A stretch of DNA of 64,000 nucleotides from JBFAPK01 sp040676675 (GCF_040676675.1 NZ_JBFAPK010000010.1:134762-198761), one strand, 5' to 3'. Shown: positions 31,153 through 40,068, numbered from the stretch's first letter. The notes: generated by a model not told the origin, from the letters alone. Made by a program: numbers and translations.

Positions 31153-32679
31153 ATGCATGACATTTCTCGTCGCGAACTGCTCAAGGCGACCGCCGTCGGG
31201 GCCGGGGCCGTCGCCGTCCCGGGCATCATCGCCGCGGGCGCCCAAGGTGCCCAAGGTGCCCCAGGTGCCCAAGGCGCCGGGGCCACCGACGGCTCCGGAG
31301 CGCCACTCGGCGCGGAAAGTCCACCGGCCGAGCTGACCGGCCGCATCGTCCGTCCCGGGGACCCCGACTACCCGACCGCGAGCCTCGGCTGGGACGAACT
31401 GTTCACCCACTACCCGCTGGTCATCGTCTTCGCCCAGGAGACCCAGGATGTGGTCAACGCCCTCACGTGGGCGCGGCAGAACAACGTCGCGCTCCGGGTA
31501 CGCAGCGGCCGGCACAGCCTGGAGGGCTGGTCGAATGTGGACAACGGCATCGTGATCGATGTCAGCGAGTTGAAGTCGACGGACATCGACACCGCCAACC
31601 GCATCGCGAGGGTCGGCGCGGGGCTCAACCAGTTGGAGGCGGTTACCGCGCTCGCCGAGCACGACCTGGCCGCGACGACCGGTACGGAGGGAAGTGTCGG
31701 CCTGTCCGGCGCAACCCTCGGCGGCGGCTTCGGCTTCCTCACCCGGTACCTCGGCATGGCCTGTGACAGCCTGGTCGGGGCGGAGGTCGTCCTGGCGTCG
31801 GGTGCCAACGGCGCCAAGGCCGTCGAGGTGGACCTGAAGCACTACCCCGACCTGCTCTGGGCACTTCGCGGAGCGGGAAACGGCAACTTCGGGATCGTCA
31901 CGTCGCTCACCTACAAGGTCGCTCCGCTGAACCAGGTCGCCTACCTGCAGGCGACCTGGGACGGCCTCGGCGACCTGTACGGGGTCTTCGATTCGTGGCA
32001 GCGGACCGCGCCGTTCGCCGACAACCGCCTCGGCACCCAGCTTGAGGTCCACAAGTCGCAGATCCTGCTCTTCGGGGTGCTCGCCGAGGGGACGGAGGCG
32101 GCGATAAGGGAACTGCTGGGGCCGGTCCTGTCGGTCGGTACGCCGGAGGTCACGGTGCAGACCGGTGGCTGGGGCGAGATCTACGCCGGGTTCCAGGTAC
32201 CGCCGGAGGACGATCCGGCGAACTGGAAGTTCTTCTCGCAGTTCGCCCGGGAGCCCTTCCCGAAGCAGGCGGTGAGCGTGATCCGGGGATTCATGGAGGA
32301 CGCCCCCACGGAGGAGAGCAACTTCTTCACCCAGGCGTTCGGTACGGGGGCCCAGACGAGGGAACCGCGCGGCGGCTCGGCGTTCCCGCACCGCGACGTG
32401 CTCTTCTACTCCGAGCCCGGGGCCGGTTGGGGCACTCGCGGCGAGCCGAACAGCGGCGACGCCCTCACTCCGGTCGCGCAGGCCTGGATCGCCGAGTTCA
32501 GCCAGGCGCTGCGCCCGTACGTGGACGGCGCCTACGTCAACGTGCCGAACATCGGGATGCAGGAGTGGGAGACCGCCTACTGGGGCGACAACTTCGACCG
32601 GCTACGCAAAATCAAGGCGAAGTACGACCCGCACAACATCTTCCAGTACGAGCAGAGCATCCCGCCCGCGGTCTGCTGA
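31153..32679 (+). CDS. Tat-exported FAD-linked oxidase (BBE type)
   Basis: The 508-residue protein has a twin-arginine signal (SRRELLKA, Arg6-Arg7), then a short collagen-like stretch of GAQ/GAP units (about 29-43). The FAD-binding PCMH domain follows with RVRSGRHSLEGWSN, whose His121 is the site of 8-alpha-histidyl FAD linkage, and the LSGATLGGGFGFLTRYLG motif. The second covalent-attachment cysteine of bicovalent BBE enzymes is absent (GTEGSVGLSG). The C-terminal BBE domain ends YWGDNFDRLRKIKAKYDPHNIFQYEQSI. It probably oxidises sugars, alcohols or a secondary metabolite outside the membrane. Confidence 0.88.
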   Translation: MHDISRRELLKATAVGAGAVAVPGIIAAGAQGAQGAPGAQGAGATDGSGAPLGAESPPAELTGRIVRPGDPDYPTASLGWDELFTHYPLVIVFAQETQDVVNALTWARQNNVALRVRSGRHSLEGWSNVDNGIVIDVSELKSTDIDTANRIARVGAGLNQLEAVTALAEHDLAATTGTEGSVGLSGATLGGGFGFLTRYLGMACDSLVGAEVVLASGANGAKAVEVDLKHYPDLLWALRGAGNGNFGIVTSLTYKVAPLNQVAYLQATWDGLGDLYGVFDSWQRTAPFADNRLGTQLEVHKSQILLFGVLAEGTEAAIRELLGPVLSVGTPEVTVQTGGWGEIYAGFQVPPEDDPANWKFFSQFAREPFPKQAVSVIRGFMEDAPTEESNFFTQAFGTGAQTREPRGGSAFPHRDVLFYSEPGAGWGTRGEPNSGDALTPVAQAWIAEFSQALRPYVDGAYVNVPNIGMQEWETAYWGDNFDRLRKIKAKYDPHNIFQYEQSIPPAVC

Positions 32680-33195
32680 GCCGACACTCGGCGTCCGATG
32701 GCCGCGACCCGCTCGATGGCGGGTACGCGCTGGTGGGAGTGGTGGGGCCAGGCTCAGCCGTGGACCTGGAAAGGGTCCGGGCCGCCTGGCCCCAGCCCGC
32801 CGGCGCCGCGTCCATTGACGCTCACCCGGCCTGACGGGAATGACCGGGGAGCCCGCCGGGTATCGCACCGAACTCGTGCACAACAGCCTGACCGGCCGGG
32901 CGCCACCATAGGCCGTGTCCTGTCACCCGCTCTCCGCGGACACGCAGGGTGACCCTGACGGAAGTAAGTCGCTCTTTTCTTTCCACATCGAATTCGTTGT
33001 GATCACCTCATCGATGTTGTCGAGAGAAAAGCACGACTTACTTTCCGGCCCGCTACCGGGGGTGAGGAACCCACCGGCCAGTCCGGCGGGCGTGCCGGCC
33101 TCGGACCGGACCAGGTGCGGGCGGGCACCCCGTCAGGAAATGGTCGCGGCTGGAAGCCGCCAGCAATCTCGCGTCAATCATTGTTGGCTTGGTGG
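32680..33195. other. 516-bp intergenic stretch, remnants and inverted repeat
   Basis: No complete gene is visible. 32836-32910 reads MTGEPAGYRTELVHNSLTGRAPP and might be a decayed Uma2-type N-terminus, but the match is too short to trust. An imperfect long inverted repeat occupies 32958-33048. Confidence 0.4.
32958..33048. repeat. long imperfect inverted repeat upstream of MFS gene
   Basis: Arms of about 26 bases (32958-32983 and 33022-33048), including GTAAGTCG and CTTTTCT blocks, are inverted around a 38-nt A/T-richer centre with TGATCA and GAATTC palindromes. The region is clearly lower in G+C than its surroundings, suggesting a small MITE-like insertion or a large operator. Confidence 0.55.
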
Positions 33196-34404
33196 ATGCC
33201 GACCTTGACTTCACCCTCGACCGCCACCGCGCATCGTGCCGCCGGCAGGTCACCGCTTCTCGGCTGGTTGGCCGTGCTCTGGGTGGCGATGGGCATCTTC
33301 GCCATCGTCACCGCCGAGATCCTGCCGATCGGCCTGTTGACCTCGATCGGGCACACGTTTGGCGTATCCGACGGCACGGCTGGTCTGACGATGACCATGC
33401 CGGGCTTGCTGGCGGCCGTGTCGGCTCCCGTGGTCGCGATCGCCGTCGGCCGGCTCAACCGGAAGGCACTGCTGTGCGGCCTGATGCTGCTGCTGGCCAT
33501 GGCCAACTTCCTGGCTGCCACCGCGACGTCCTATCCCGTCGTGGTGGCGTCCCGAGCGCTCGTCGGCGTCGTGATCGGCGGCTTCTGGTCGATCGCCGCG
33601 GGCCTCGCGGCACGGCTGGTGCGGCCCGAACGGGTCGGTGTGGCAACCAGTTTGATCTTTTCGGCCGTACCGTTGGGATCGGTCTTCGGGGTTCCCGCCG
33701 GGACCTTCATCGCCCAGTACGGTGGCTGGCGTACCGCGTTCGCCGTGCTCGGTGTGCTCAGCGTGATCGTGCTGGTGGCGTTGGCCGCGGTACTGCCGCC
33801 GCTGCCGGCCGAGCTGCCGGTCAGGCTCGCCGCGTTGGTGGACCTGGCGCGGGGTCGCACCAGCCGCACCGCGATGGTCCTGACCGTCCTCGTCGTCACC
33901 GCGCACTTCGGCACCTACACCTACGTGACCCCGTTCCTCCAGCAGGTCGCCGGGATTGATTCGGTCACCCCATTTCTGCTGGTCTACGGCATTGCCGGCG
34001 TCGTGGGCAACTTCGTCGCCGGCACGACCGTGCGGCTGCGACTGCGGGCCACCCTGATCGCCAGCGCCGTCGGCCTGGCCTCGGCCACCGCGCTGTTGCC
34101 CGTGTTCGGCACCGAGACGATCGGCGCGGTGATCCTGCTCGCCGTGTGGGGCCTCGCCTACGGGGCGGTGCCGATCTGTTCGCAGTCCTGGTTCGCGGCC
34201 GCAGGCGCGAGCGAGGCCGCGTCCGTGCTGTTCACAGCGTCGTTTCAGGCCACCATCGCACTTGGCGCGGTCCTCGGCGGCGTGGTGATCGACGCGACGT
34301 CTCCGTCGGTACTCATGATCCTCGGCTCGGGGGTCGCCCTGGTCGTCGCGCTCGTCGCGGCGAGGTCGGCGAACCCGCGAGACGAAATCAGTCGCACCGA
34401 ATGA
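33196..34404 (+). CDS. MFS transporter (DHA1-type drug efflux)
   Basis: The 402-residue protein shows 12 hydrophobic spans and the DHA1 signature (TAEILPIGLLTSIGHTFGVSDGTAGLTMTMPGLLAAVSAPV in helices 1-2, RALVGVVIGGFWSIAAGLAARL in helix 4, GVPAGTFIAQYGGWRTAF in helix 5). It should export drugs, sugars or metabolites by proton antiport. ATG 33196 has only a weak GGTGG ribosome site. Codon use is slightly less G+C-rich than neighbours, in line with acquisition. It stands alone, with a long inverted repeat in its upstream region. Confidence 0.88.
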   Translation: MPTLTSPSTATAHRAAGRSPLLGWLAVLWVAMGIFAIVTAEILPIGLLTSIGHTFGVSDGTAGLTMTMPGLLAAVSAPVVAIAVGRLNRKALLCGLMLLLAMANFLAATATSYPVVVASRALVGVVIGGFWSIAAGLAARLVRPERVGVATSLIFSAVPLGSVFGVPAGTFIAQYGGWRTAFAVLGVLSVIVLVALAAVLPPLPAELPVRLAALVDLARGRTSRTAMVLTVLVVTAHFGTYTYVTPFLQQVAGIDSVTPFLLVYGIAGVVGNFVAGTTVRLRLRATLIASAVGLASATALLPVFGTETIGAVILLAVWGLAYGAVPICSQSWFAAAGASEAASVLFTASFQATIALGAVLGGVVIDATSPSVLMILGSGVALVVALVAARSANPRDEISRTE

Positions 34405-34662
34405 TCGACGAGGGCCACGTCAGGGGGCGTCGCTGAGGCGAGGCTGGTAGCCCAGCGGGGCGGTCCGCCGGGCTACTGATTCTCGGTTGCGTCCGGCGGG
34501 CCGGGTTGGCTAGCGTCCGGCCGGCCGGACACCGTCCGGCCGGCCAGCGGAGAGGCGTCCGACGGGCCAGCGGAGCAGGAGGAGGTGTGCGGCAGATGCG
34601 CACGAGTGTGGAGCTCTCGGATCTTGGTTCTCATCCCCTCCGACCTCCGATGGAGCCCCACC

Positions 34663-35556
34663 TTGTCGATTCGCGTCACCCCACTGACTGACCCCGAGCA
34701 CCGTCCGTCCAGTCGCCGTCTGGCCTGGCTGGCCTCCGACTCCGCCGGGAACCCGGTCGGCTCGGCCTTCCTCCGGCTGTTCACGAGGCCGGGACAGGAC
34801 CACCTGGCCGAGCTGGAACTCCACGTCCACCCGGCCGAACGCCGTACCGGCACCGGATCACGACTGCTCGACGCGGCCGTGCAGGCGGCCCGCGCGGAAG
34901 GGCGCCGGGCCGTCCTCGCCCAGGCCGAGGCCGGGTCGCCCGGCGACGGGTTTCTGGCCGCTCGCGGTTTTCGCAAGGCGCTGACCCTGACGTACGCCCG
35001 GCTCGCCCTCGCCGACGCGGACCTTGCCAGGATCGCGGAGCTTGCCGGACGACGGCATCCGGGCTACCGCCTGGCGACCTGGGCCGGCGTCGTCCCCGAC
35101 GAGCTGGCCGAGACGTTCGCGGCGTCGCGCCGGGCGATGGACGACATGCCGATGGGCGAGGTGGACTACGGCACAGTGACCTGGGACGTCGACCGCGTAC
35201 GGGCGGCGGCGCGGGCCGTCGCCGAGCGCGGTGATCTGCTGCACACCGTGGTGGCTGTCGACGAGTCCGACGGCTCGATCGTCGGCTTCAGCGAGCTGGT
35301 CGTCCCCGGCGACGGAACCGGCGACGGTCGGCACTACGGCACCGGTGTGCTGCCCGAACACCGGGGACACGGCCTCGGCCGGTGGATGAAGGCCGAGGCG
35401 ATCCGGCAGGCGCGCGAGCGCCATCCGGAGCTCGGTGGGCTGCTCACCGACACCGCTGACGAGAACCGGCACATGCGGGCGGTGAACGACGCGCTCGGCT
35501 ACACGCCGACGCACCAGACGATCGAGTACCAGCTCGACCTGGGGCCGCGGCCGTAA
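34663..35556 (+). CDS. tandem GNAT acetyltransferase
   Basis: The 297-residue protein has two GNAT folds. The first (about 1-130) keeps ELELHVHPAERRTGTGSRLL, the acetyl-CoA loop motif V/H-P-x-x-R-x-x-G-x-G; the second (about 140-297) keeps VVPGDGTGDGRHYGTGVLPEHRGHGLGRWMKAEA and the final NDALGYTPTHQTIEYQ. Such double GNATs acetylate small molecules or antibiotics. The TTG start at 34663 is chosen because GGAG lies 7 nt upstream and homology-like sequence starts there. A 31-codon ORF (ATG 34596, stop 34691) with GGAGGAGG upstream overlaps its start and could be a leader. Confidence 0.78.
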   Translation: MSIRVTPLTDPEHRPSSRRLAWLASDSAGNPVGSAFLRLFTRPGQDHLAELELHVHPAERRTGTGSRLLDAAVQAARAEGRRAVLAQAEAGSPGDGFLAARGFRKALTLTYARLALADADLARIAELAGRRHPGYRLATWAGVVPDELAETFAASRRAMDDMPMGEVDYGTVTWDVDRVRAAARAVAERGDLLHTVVAVDESDGSIVGFSELVVPGDGTGDGRHYGTGVLPEHRGHGLGRWMKAEAIRQARERHPELGGLLTDTADENRHMRAVNDALGYTPTHQTIEYQLDLGPRP

Positions 35557-35890
35557 CGACGACGGGCCCCGCCGGGCCGGCCTCGCCCCGCTCGACCGCG
35601 ACGGCGGGGCCGGCTCACCCCCGCTGACCGGGTACGGGTAGCGACCGCGTTCAGCGGCAAACGCGGACTCAGCGAGATTACCGGAAGGGCCGGCGGCCGT
35701 CGTTACCTTCCGTAACCGGCGACGCGGCGTCGAGCTGACCGACCCATCCGCTTCCGCCGATGAGCGTGCGGGGGGCTTGAGGGGTCGCCACGGCGATGAG
35801 TTTCGCTATGGTGTCCAGTCTGCACTCCCATGCACCCGATCTTCCAACTCTCGGGGAGAGCGTCATGACCGCTACGCACAGGAGGCAAGC
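35557..35890. other. 334-bp intergenic region before peptidase-E-like gene
   Basis: It holds a terminator-like hairpin for the GNAT gene (arms GGCCCCGCCG 35565-35574 and CGGCGGGGCC 35602-35611) and a second near-perfect inverted repeat (TTACCGGAAGG 35678-35688 and CCTTCCGTAA 35706-35715) that may be an operator for the downstream gene. No coding sequence is visible. Confidence 0.6.
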
Positions 35891-36544
35891 GTGAAACTTC
35901 TTCTCACGTCCGCGGGCGTCCAGAACCCGAGCATCCGCGATGCGCTGGTCGACCTGCTGGGCAAGCCTATCGCCGACTCCAGTGCCCTCTGCATCCCTAC
36001 GGCGGCCCACCCCATGGGCGGGCCAGCCTCGGCCTGGCGCTTCATCACCGGTCAGACGCCGCTACCCATGTGCGACCTGGGCTGGAAGTCGCTGGGCGTC
36101 CTCGAGCTGACAGCGCTGCCCAGCATCGGCGAGGAGCGGTGGGTCCCCTGGGTCCGGGAGGCTGACGTCATGCTCGTGGCCGGCGGCGATGCGACGTACC
36201 TGTGCCACTGGATGCAGCAGTCCGGGCTGGCGGATCTCCTGCCGTCGCTGCGGGACACTGTCTGGGTGGGGTTGAGTGCTGGGAGCATGGTGCTGACCCC
36301 CAGGATCGGTACGGACTTCGTCGAGTGGCAGTCCGCGCCCGACGACCGCACACTGGGGGTCGTCGACTTCTCGATCTTCCCGCACCTAGGTCTCGAGCCG
36401 GACAACACCATGGCTGGTGCCGAGAGATGGGCAGCCGAGATCGCCGGTCCGGCGTACGCAATCGACGACCAGACGGCCATCAAGGTGACCGACGGCACCG
36501 TCGAGGTCGTTTCCGAGGGGCACTGGAGGCGGTTCCCCTCGTAG
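35891..36544 (+). CDS. peptidase S51 (dipeptidase E)-like protein
   Basis: The 217-residue protein has the class I glutamine-amidotransferase-like fold of the S51 family: LVAGGDATYLCHWM precedes the nucleophile elbow VGLSAGSM with Ser129, and the C-terminal IDDQTAIKV motif is typical. PepE-type members cleave N-terminal Asp dipeptides; actinobacterial relatives of this length are mostly uncharacterised. GTG 35891 has an AGGAGG ribosome site at 4 nt. Lower G+C than average marks the start of the accessory stretch. Confidence 0.82.
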   Translation: MKLLLTSAGVQNPSIRDALVDLLGKPIADSSALCIPTAAHPMGGPASAWRFITGQTPLPMCDLGWKSLGVLELTALPSIGEERWVPWVREADVMLVAGGDATYLCHWMQQSGLADLLPSLRDTVWVGLSAGSMVLTPRIGTDFVEWQSAPDDRTLGVVDFSIFPHLGLEPDNTMAGAERWAAEIAGPAYAIDDQTAIKVTDGTVEVVSEGHWRRFPS

Positions 36545-36602
36545 CCGCGGCCAACAGTGATCGGCGTGGCGAAGCGCCCGCTCATGCCGCTTGGCGGTCT
36601 GT

Positions 36603-36683
36603 CCCCGCCGGCTCAAGCACCTGGCCGCCCACGCCGGGATCCGGATGCCGAGGATGCACCCACGCATGCTGCGCCACACCTTC
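36603..36683 (+). pseudogene. remnant of a tyrosine recombinase (integrase)
   Basis: The reading frame gives RRLKHLAAHAGIRMPRMH followed by PRMLRHTF, the Box II H-x-L-R-H motif region of phage-type tyrosine recombinases. Nothing of the upstream catalytic part or of the downstream active tyrosine can be found, and the frame degenerates right after HTF. A mobile element once integrated here. Confidence 0.65.
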
Positions 36684-36731
36684 TGCCGATGTGCGCGCAT
36701 GGTGGACTGCAACGTCAAACTGCTCTACTGC

Positions 36732-37040
36732 TCAGTCGTCTTCGATGTATCCCGTGGTGGGGTCAACGATGGCCAGGAAGTCCCGGATGTTCTCCATGTG
36801 CTCGTCGAGCGACAGGTTCGGGGTCGGACTCACGCCGAATCCGTAGCCCGGGTTCGGCCCGCTAAGCCACGTGTAGTCGGTACCGCCGAACTCGTTTGGG
36901 CGAAGGGCGAACATTTCTCCATCGACTTCAAGCGTGAGCGACGTGACGTCGGCCGCACCTTCGGTTTCGGAGCGCAGGCCGGGCACGGCCTCCGAGCGAG
37001 CCCGCTCGCCATCGCCGTTGTCTGGGTAGATCGCCTTCAC
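36732..37040 (-). CDS. small hypothetical protein
   Basis: The frame encodes an acidic protein of about 102 residues, KAIYPDNGDGERARSEAVPGL at the start, VTSLTLEVDGEMFALRP in the middle, and DEHMENIRDFLAIVDPTTGYIEDD at the end. It reads like a real soluble protein, though I know no family. The GTG at 37040 is preferred because the sequence becomes protein-like there; an ATG at 37106 would add 22 residues of unnatural composition. Neither has a clear ribosome site. It lies next to a decayed integrase. Confidence 0.5.
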   Translation of the reverse strand: MKAIYPDNGDGERARSEAVPGLRSETEGAADVTSLTLEVDGEMFALRPNEFGGTDYTWLSGPNPGYGFGVSPTPNLSLDEHMENIRDFLAIVDPTTGYIEDD

Positions 37041-37136
37041 GCAGCCATCTTCGTGGATTTGCCTGGCCGGCGTCCGCTTCTGCCACGATCGGCCCGCGAC
37101 CATCAACGAAACCGGAACTAACAGGAAACTACGGAC

Positions 37137-37751
37137 TCAGGACACCAGTACTCGGTCAACGATGTCCCGGACCGTCGCAACCACGTCGTCGCGGTCGTGT
37201 GCCGCAATGCCGGAGATCGTTTCGTGCAGCATGCCGTGAGTGCCGTGGTAGATGATGCGCGCGAGGATCTCGGCGTTGCCGGCACGGAGGACTCCGGCGG
37301 TCATGCCGCGTTGAATCGCCTCCGTGATTAGGGCGATGACTTGTTGGTTGGTTTCCGAGCAGAGGGCGAGCGCTTTGGCGTCGGCGGATCCGTAAACGAT
37401 GCGGTGCAGATCCGCGTGCGCCAGCGCATGGTCGATGAGCCTCTCCATGAGCGAGGCGAGGATGTTGCCCCAGTCACCCTGGGGGGTCCGGTTCCCGATC
37501 GTGGCCCCGGCGAGTTCGAGGAAGCCGGTCACGTACCGCTCCCACAGGACGGCCACGACGTGGTCCTTCGATTCGAAGTACAGGTAGAACGTGCCTTTCG
37601 CGACGTTCGCGCGGTTGGTGATCTCACTCACTGTGGCGTCGGCGATACCGCGTTCGGCGTAGACCGCCAGCGCCGCATCCAACAGGTCAGCCTGGCGCTC
37701 CTCGGCTGGCTTGATCACACGTTTCCTTGTGGCGCTGGGCGCCCCGCTCAT
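37137..37751 (-). CDS. TetR family repressor
   Basis: The 204-residue protein has the TetR DNA-binding region (about 15-60; RQADLLDAALAVYAERGIADATVSEITNRANVAKGTFYLYFESKDHVVAVLWERYV) and a helical ligand domain. ATG 37751 is chosen because GAGG lies about 7 nt upstream; the frame upstream is not conserved-looking and overlaps the operators. It is divergent from the alpha/beta hydrolase-M20 operon, and three copies of a 13-bp palindrome fill the intergenic region. Confidence 0.88.
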   Translation of the reverse strand: MSGAPSATRKRVIKPAEERQADLLDAALAVYAERGIADATVSEITNRANVAKGTFYLYFESKDHVVAVLWERYVTGFLELAGATIGNRTPQGDWGNILASLMERLIDHALAHADLHRIVYGSADAKALALCSETNQQVIALITEAIQRGMTAGVLRAGNAEILARIIYHGTHGMLHETISGIAAHDRDDVVATVRDIVDRVLVS

Positions 37752-37775
37752 GCCGATCCTCGATCCGGAGTTGAC

Positions 37776-37831
37776 TGACCGCCGGTCATTGGACCAGACT
37801 GACCGCCGGTCAGTGGACTGACCCGCGGTCA
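37776..37831. promoter_or_regulatory. three TetR operator copies
   Basis: TGACCGCCGGTCA occurs at 37776-37788 and again at 37800-37812, and the variant TGACCCGCGGTCA at 37819-37831. Start-to-start spacings are 24 and 19 bp. They lie between the divergent TetR and hydrolase genes and should control both. Confidence 0.75.
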
Positions 37832-37868
37832 TTAGCCTACCGCTCTCCGACCTGGAGGACCACACTCG

Positions 37869-38813
37869 ATGAAACTCCGTACCGGACTCGCCCTGGCAGG
37901 CGGAGCCATCGCTCTGCCGCTGCTCCTGCGCCGCCTCCGCAGTGAGTCAACCCCCATGGACACCCAGGCCCGGCAGGAGGCGCCCGGCTCGTTCGTCCGC
38001 CTCAGCCACGGCATGACGCACGTCGTGGTCGACGGCCCGGACAATGGGGAACCCATCTTGTTCATCCCCGGAGCATCCCTGTCCCTGTGGGTCTGGGACG
38101 GCCTGTTCGAACGGCTAGCCCGCGCCGGCTACCGCACCATCCGCTACGACCGCTACGGCATAGGGTTCAGCGACCGCCCCGACATCGAGTACAACCAGAC
38201 CCTGTTCGAGGGGCAGATCATCGACCTGCTGGAAGCGCTCGGCGTCGACCGCCCGGTGACCCTCGTCGCGCTCGCATTCGGCGGTCCGATAGCCGCGCAG
38301 TTCACCGTGCACCACCCCGAGCTGGTCTCCCGCCTGTGTCTGGTCTCCCCCGACGGCTTCGCCACCCCGCTCAACCTCGGACTGCGCCTGTCGCTCCTGC
38401 CTGGTATCGGCGAACCGTTCTTCCAACTCACCGGGGACCGGGCGCTCAAGTCACGGATCCCTGGGTATTCGCGTGACCAGCGCGTAGTCGCCCGGATCCG
38501 CGCGCGGTTCCTGCCTGAGCTGCGATACCAAGGCTTCAAACGGAGCCTGATCTCCGCGCTCCGGAACGTACCGGTGCACGGGGCCGAGTATCTCTACCGC
38601 TTCGTCAACACCGGCGACGTGCCCGTCCAGGTGATCTGGGGACGGGAGGACCCGGTCACCCCGATGCCGGGGGAGGATGTGGTTCGCTCGGTGTTCTCGC
38701 GCGCCGACGTCCGGCTACTCGACGGCGTGGGACACCTCCCGCACTATGAGCGTCCCGACGAGACCGCCTCGATCGTCCTCGACTTCCTGCGCGCGCCAAG
38801 GGAGCGGGCATGA
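37869..38813 (+). CDS. alpha/beta-hydrolase-fold protein lacking the nucleophile Ser
   Basis: The 314-residue protein is MhpC-like: IRYDRYGIGFSDRP is the oxyanion region, WGREDPVTP the acid loop (near 258) and GVGHLPHYERP the His (near 289). The nucleophile elbow, however, reads LVALAFGGPI, with Ala136 (codon GCA) where the Ser is expected. The N-terminus has one hydrophobic segment (about 5-20) that could anchor it. It may be a non-hydrolytic member, a binding protein, or use another chemistry. GGAGG lies 10 nt before the ATG. The M20 gene overlaps its stop (ATGA), and both are under the TetR operators. Confidence 0.82.
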   Translation: MKLRTGLALAGGAIALPLLLRRLRSESTPMDTQARQEAPGSFVRLSHGMTHVVVDGPDNGEPILFIPGASLSLWVWDGLFERLARAGYRTIRYDRYGIGFSDRPDIEYNQTLFEGQIIDLLEALGVDRPVTLVALAFGGPIAAQFTVHHPELVSRLCLVSPDGFATPLNLGLRLSLLPGIGEPFFQLTGDRALKSRIPGYSRDQRVVARIRARFLPELRYQGFKRSLISALRNVPVHGAEYLYRFVNTGDVPVQVIWGREDPVTPMPGEDVVRSVFSRADVRLLDGVGHLPHYERPDETASIVLDFLRAPRERA

Positions 38814-39994
38814 ACGCCGCGCCGCAGGACGGTAGCGAGGAGCTCAAACAGCGGATCAGCGAGACCGTCGACGACCTGGCGACCACGCTTTTGGACCTCA
38901 GCCACCGCATCCACGCCACGCCGGAACTCGCGTTCGAGGAGTTCGACGCCTGTTCGCGGCTGGTGCGGGCCGCCACGGAAGCCGGGCTCACTGTGCGAAC
39001 GCCGGCCTTCGAACTCCCCACCGCCTTCGCCGCGGACTTCGGCTCGTCGACTGGGCCGAGGGTTGCGCTCGTCTCCGAGTACGACGCGCTGCCCGACATC
39101 GGCCATGGATGCGGCCACAACATCATCGCGACCATCGGCCTGGGCGCGGCGTTGGCCCTGCATCGCCTCGGTGACCGTCTGCCCGGATCCGTCAGGTACC
39201 TGGGCACGCCGGGCGAGGAGCGGGGATGCGGCAAGGAGCTACTCGCCGGTGCCGGCGCCTTCGATCGGGTCGATGCGGCGATGATGCTTCACCCCGCCAA
39301 CGTGAACCTCAAGGCGGTGCGCACCCAGTGTCTAGCTGAATTCGAAGTCACCTTCATCGGCCGTGCCGCTCATGCGGCACTGGCGCCGCAGGCGGCCCGA
39401 AGCGCCCTTGACGCACTGGTTCTCGCCTATCAAGCCCTGGCCCAGCTACGGCAGCACCTCAAGGGCTCCGAGCGCATCACCGGCGTGCTGACTGAAGGGG
39501 GCGCGGCACCGAACGTCGTGCCAGAGAAGGCGACCGCGAAGTACTTCATCCGAGCTGCGACCACGGGCGACCTGAAGGTCCTCAAGGGGCGGGCGGAGGC
39601 CTGTCTACGCGGTGCCGCGGACGCGGCCGGGTGTGAGCTGCATGTGACCTGGACGGAACCCGACTACCTCGATATGCGCATCAACGAACCCGTCGCCGAC
39701 GCATATGAGCGCAACGCCACCATGCTCGGCCGGGTATTCACCCCCTACGACCAATACCCCGTCGCGGGAACGGACATGTCGAACATCAGCCACCGGGTTC
39801 CGGTCCTACACGGAACGATCGCGTGCGCCCCGCCGCACGTCATGCTCCACACCCGCGAATTCACCGCAGCCGCCGTTTCGCCCGAGGGCGACAAGGCGGT
39901 CATCGACGGCGCGAAAGCGCTTGCGATGACGGCGATCGACTTCCTTACCGACGCCGATCTTCGCCGTCGGGCGGCGCAGGTGTTCGCCCTGTAG
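38810..39994 (+). CDS. M20 family amidohydrolase
   Basis: The 394-residue protein belongs to the M20D/AbgB-like amidohydrolases: LSHRIHATPELAFEEF at the start, the metal motif DIGHGCGHN near 102, GTPGEERGCGKELL near 131-144, and FIGRAAHAALAPQAARSALDA in the lid domain. These metalloenzymes cleave N-acyl amino acids, aminoacyl conjugates or p-aminobenzoyl-glutamate. It is translationally coupled to the upstream hydrolase-fold protein and so likely acts on the same compound, released when the TetR ligand is present. Confidence 0.87.
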   Translation: MNAAPQDGSEELKQRISETVDDLATTLLDLSHRIHATPELAFEEFDACSRLVRAATEAGLTVRTPAFELPTAFAADFGSSTGPRVALVSEYDALPDIGHGCGHNIIATIGLGAALALHRLGDRLPGSVRYLGTPGEERGCGKELLAGAGAFDRVDAAMMLHPANVNLKAVRTQCLAEFEVTFIGRAAHAALAPQAARSALDALVLAYQALAQLRQHLKGSERITGVLTEGGAAPNVVPEKATAKYFIRAATTGDLKVLKGRAEACLRGAADAAGCELHVTWTEPDYLDMRINEPVADAYERNATMLGRVFTPYDQYPVAGTDMSNISHRVPVLHGTIACAPPHVMLHTREFTAAAVSPEGDKAVIDGAKALAMTAIDFLTDADLRRRAAQVFAL

Positions 39995-40068
39995 CGAACG
40001 CCGGGCTCACCAGCACGCGGCTGGTGCCCGCGCCCGGGGGCGGTCGCAGAAGGAGTCTCCGGGTGGGG

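Noticed and set aside
32836..32910. Possible Uma2-type nuclease N-terminus
   Set aside because: Only about 20 residues are suggestive and the frame stops; not distinguishable from chance.
34596..34691. 31-codon ORF with GGAGGAGG upstream, overlapping the tandem GNAT start
   Set aside because: Could be a leader peptide, but the spacing is long and no attenuator structure is evident.
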